NCBI RefSeq assembly: GCF_947172395.1
Contig: NC_069083.1
Location: 17,826,501 to 17,890,500, forward strand
Source of the DNA: Bicyclus anynana
Taxonomy: Eukaryota > Arthropoda > Insecta > Lepidoptera > Nymphalidae
DNA: 64,000 nucleotides
Direction: 5' to 3'
Both the position numbers and the translations under genes were made by a program. Shown piece after piece: positions 63,650 to 64,000 of this stretch (its first letter is position 1; each line of letters opens with the position of its first letter). The notes under the pieces are model-generated. The model saw only the letters and a list, made by a program, of their open reading frames with translations. It was not told the DNA's origin and searched no databases.

Positions 63650-64000
63650 TTCTGAGCATACAGCAGTAAAAGGGACAGATAGAAGAATATACGCTAACGA
63701 AATTCGTATGTTGAGATGGATGTGTCGTGTTACTAGAATAAAATAAGGAATCATTTTAAGTGGAGGTCTGAAAGTGGCACCAGTTACGGAAAAGTTGAGG
63801 ATCAAAAGGTTAACTTGATTTGGACATGTGAAGCAGTGGTATGAAAGTTAAATCACTAGAAGAATTGTGAAGTGTAAGGACACAAGAGGAGGAAGACCAA
63901 AGAAGAGATGGTTGGGTTTTCACACACTCCCATCAACCGACCAAAGAGAATATTTGTGTAAAAGGACGAATGACAGAAGCGTATTGAAGAGATTGACATA
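63650..64000 (+). pseudogene. RTE family 1 C-terminal region, decayed, runs off the window
   Basis: Aligns with 41160-41525 of the intact RTE ORF: RRIYANEIRMLRWMCRVTR, GGLKVAPVTEKL, FGHV, RGGRPKKRWLG and a RLT-like end. Frameshifts (for example AATAAAATAAGGAATC), stops (AACTTGATTTGG) and an insertion (TTTTCACACACTCCCATC) make it a dead copy. It continues beyond base 64000. Confidence 0.85.

Overview
This 64 kb window looks like nuclear DNA of a moth or butterfly (Lepidoptera). It is AT-rich, has no operon-like gene packing, and is crowded with interspersed repeats of types typical of lepidopteran genomes: tRNA-derived SINEs ending in (ATG)n, RTE-like LINE 3' ends with (GAT)n tails, short non-autonomous Helitron-like elements (5' TC, 3' CTAG, inserted between A and T), and foldback MITEs. 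I cannot assign a species.

Only one host protein-coding gene can be assembled with confidence. It is a four-exon chemosensory (gustatory) receptor gene on the minus strand, 36392 down to 33342, encoding 417 residues. All six intron boundaries are GT/AG with consistent phase, and an AATAAA lies about 170 nt past the stop. All three introns contain transposable elements. The only conventional RNA gene is a tRNA-Leu (anticodon TAG) on the minus strand at 21097-21176.

Two retroelement ORFs are still open. An RTE-like reverse transcriptase lies at 40137-41543, 5'-truncated, with a (GAT)n end and a perfect 16-bp target-site duplication. A Penelope-like element lies at 56388-57902, with a reverse transcriptase joined to a GIY-YIG endonuclease, flanked on both sides by GATAA repeats. 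Decayed copies of at least three LINE families are scattered elsewhere, including three pieces of an ORF resembling the restriction-like endonuclease end of a non-LTR element.

Layout: 1-6.5 kb, Helitron, SINE, MITE and RTE pieces, with a 118-bp direct duplication around one Helitron; 6.5-24 kb, SINEs, RTE 3' ends, a long (ATC)n microsatellite, the tRNA gene and several Helitrons; 24-33 kb, a mariner-like MITE, SINEs, and a tandem repeat holding a SINE; 33-36.5 kb, the receptor gene; 36.5-43.7 kb, RLE-like pseudogene, the RTE, a 33-bp perfect palindrome, a 16-bp minisatellite and a possible promoter; 44-56 kb, SINEs, Helitrons and an unannotated AT-rich stretch; 56-58.5 kb, the Penelope element beside a LINE 3' end; 58.5-64 kb, more repeats and a decayed RTE.

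Apart from the receptor gene and the tRNA, the genes here do not form a pathway. The likeliest under-described signal is a three-copy structured repeat (near 5.1, 9.8 and 39.6 kb) with a hammerhead-ribozyme-like core, together with a weaker similar motif at the 3' end of the Penelope element.
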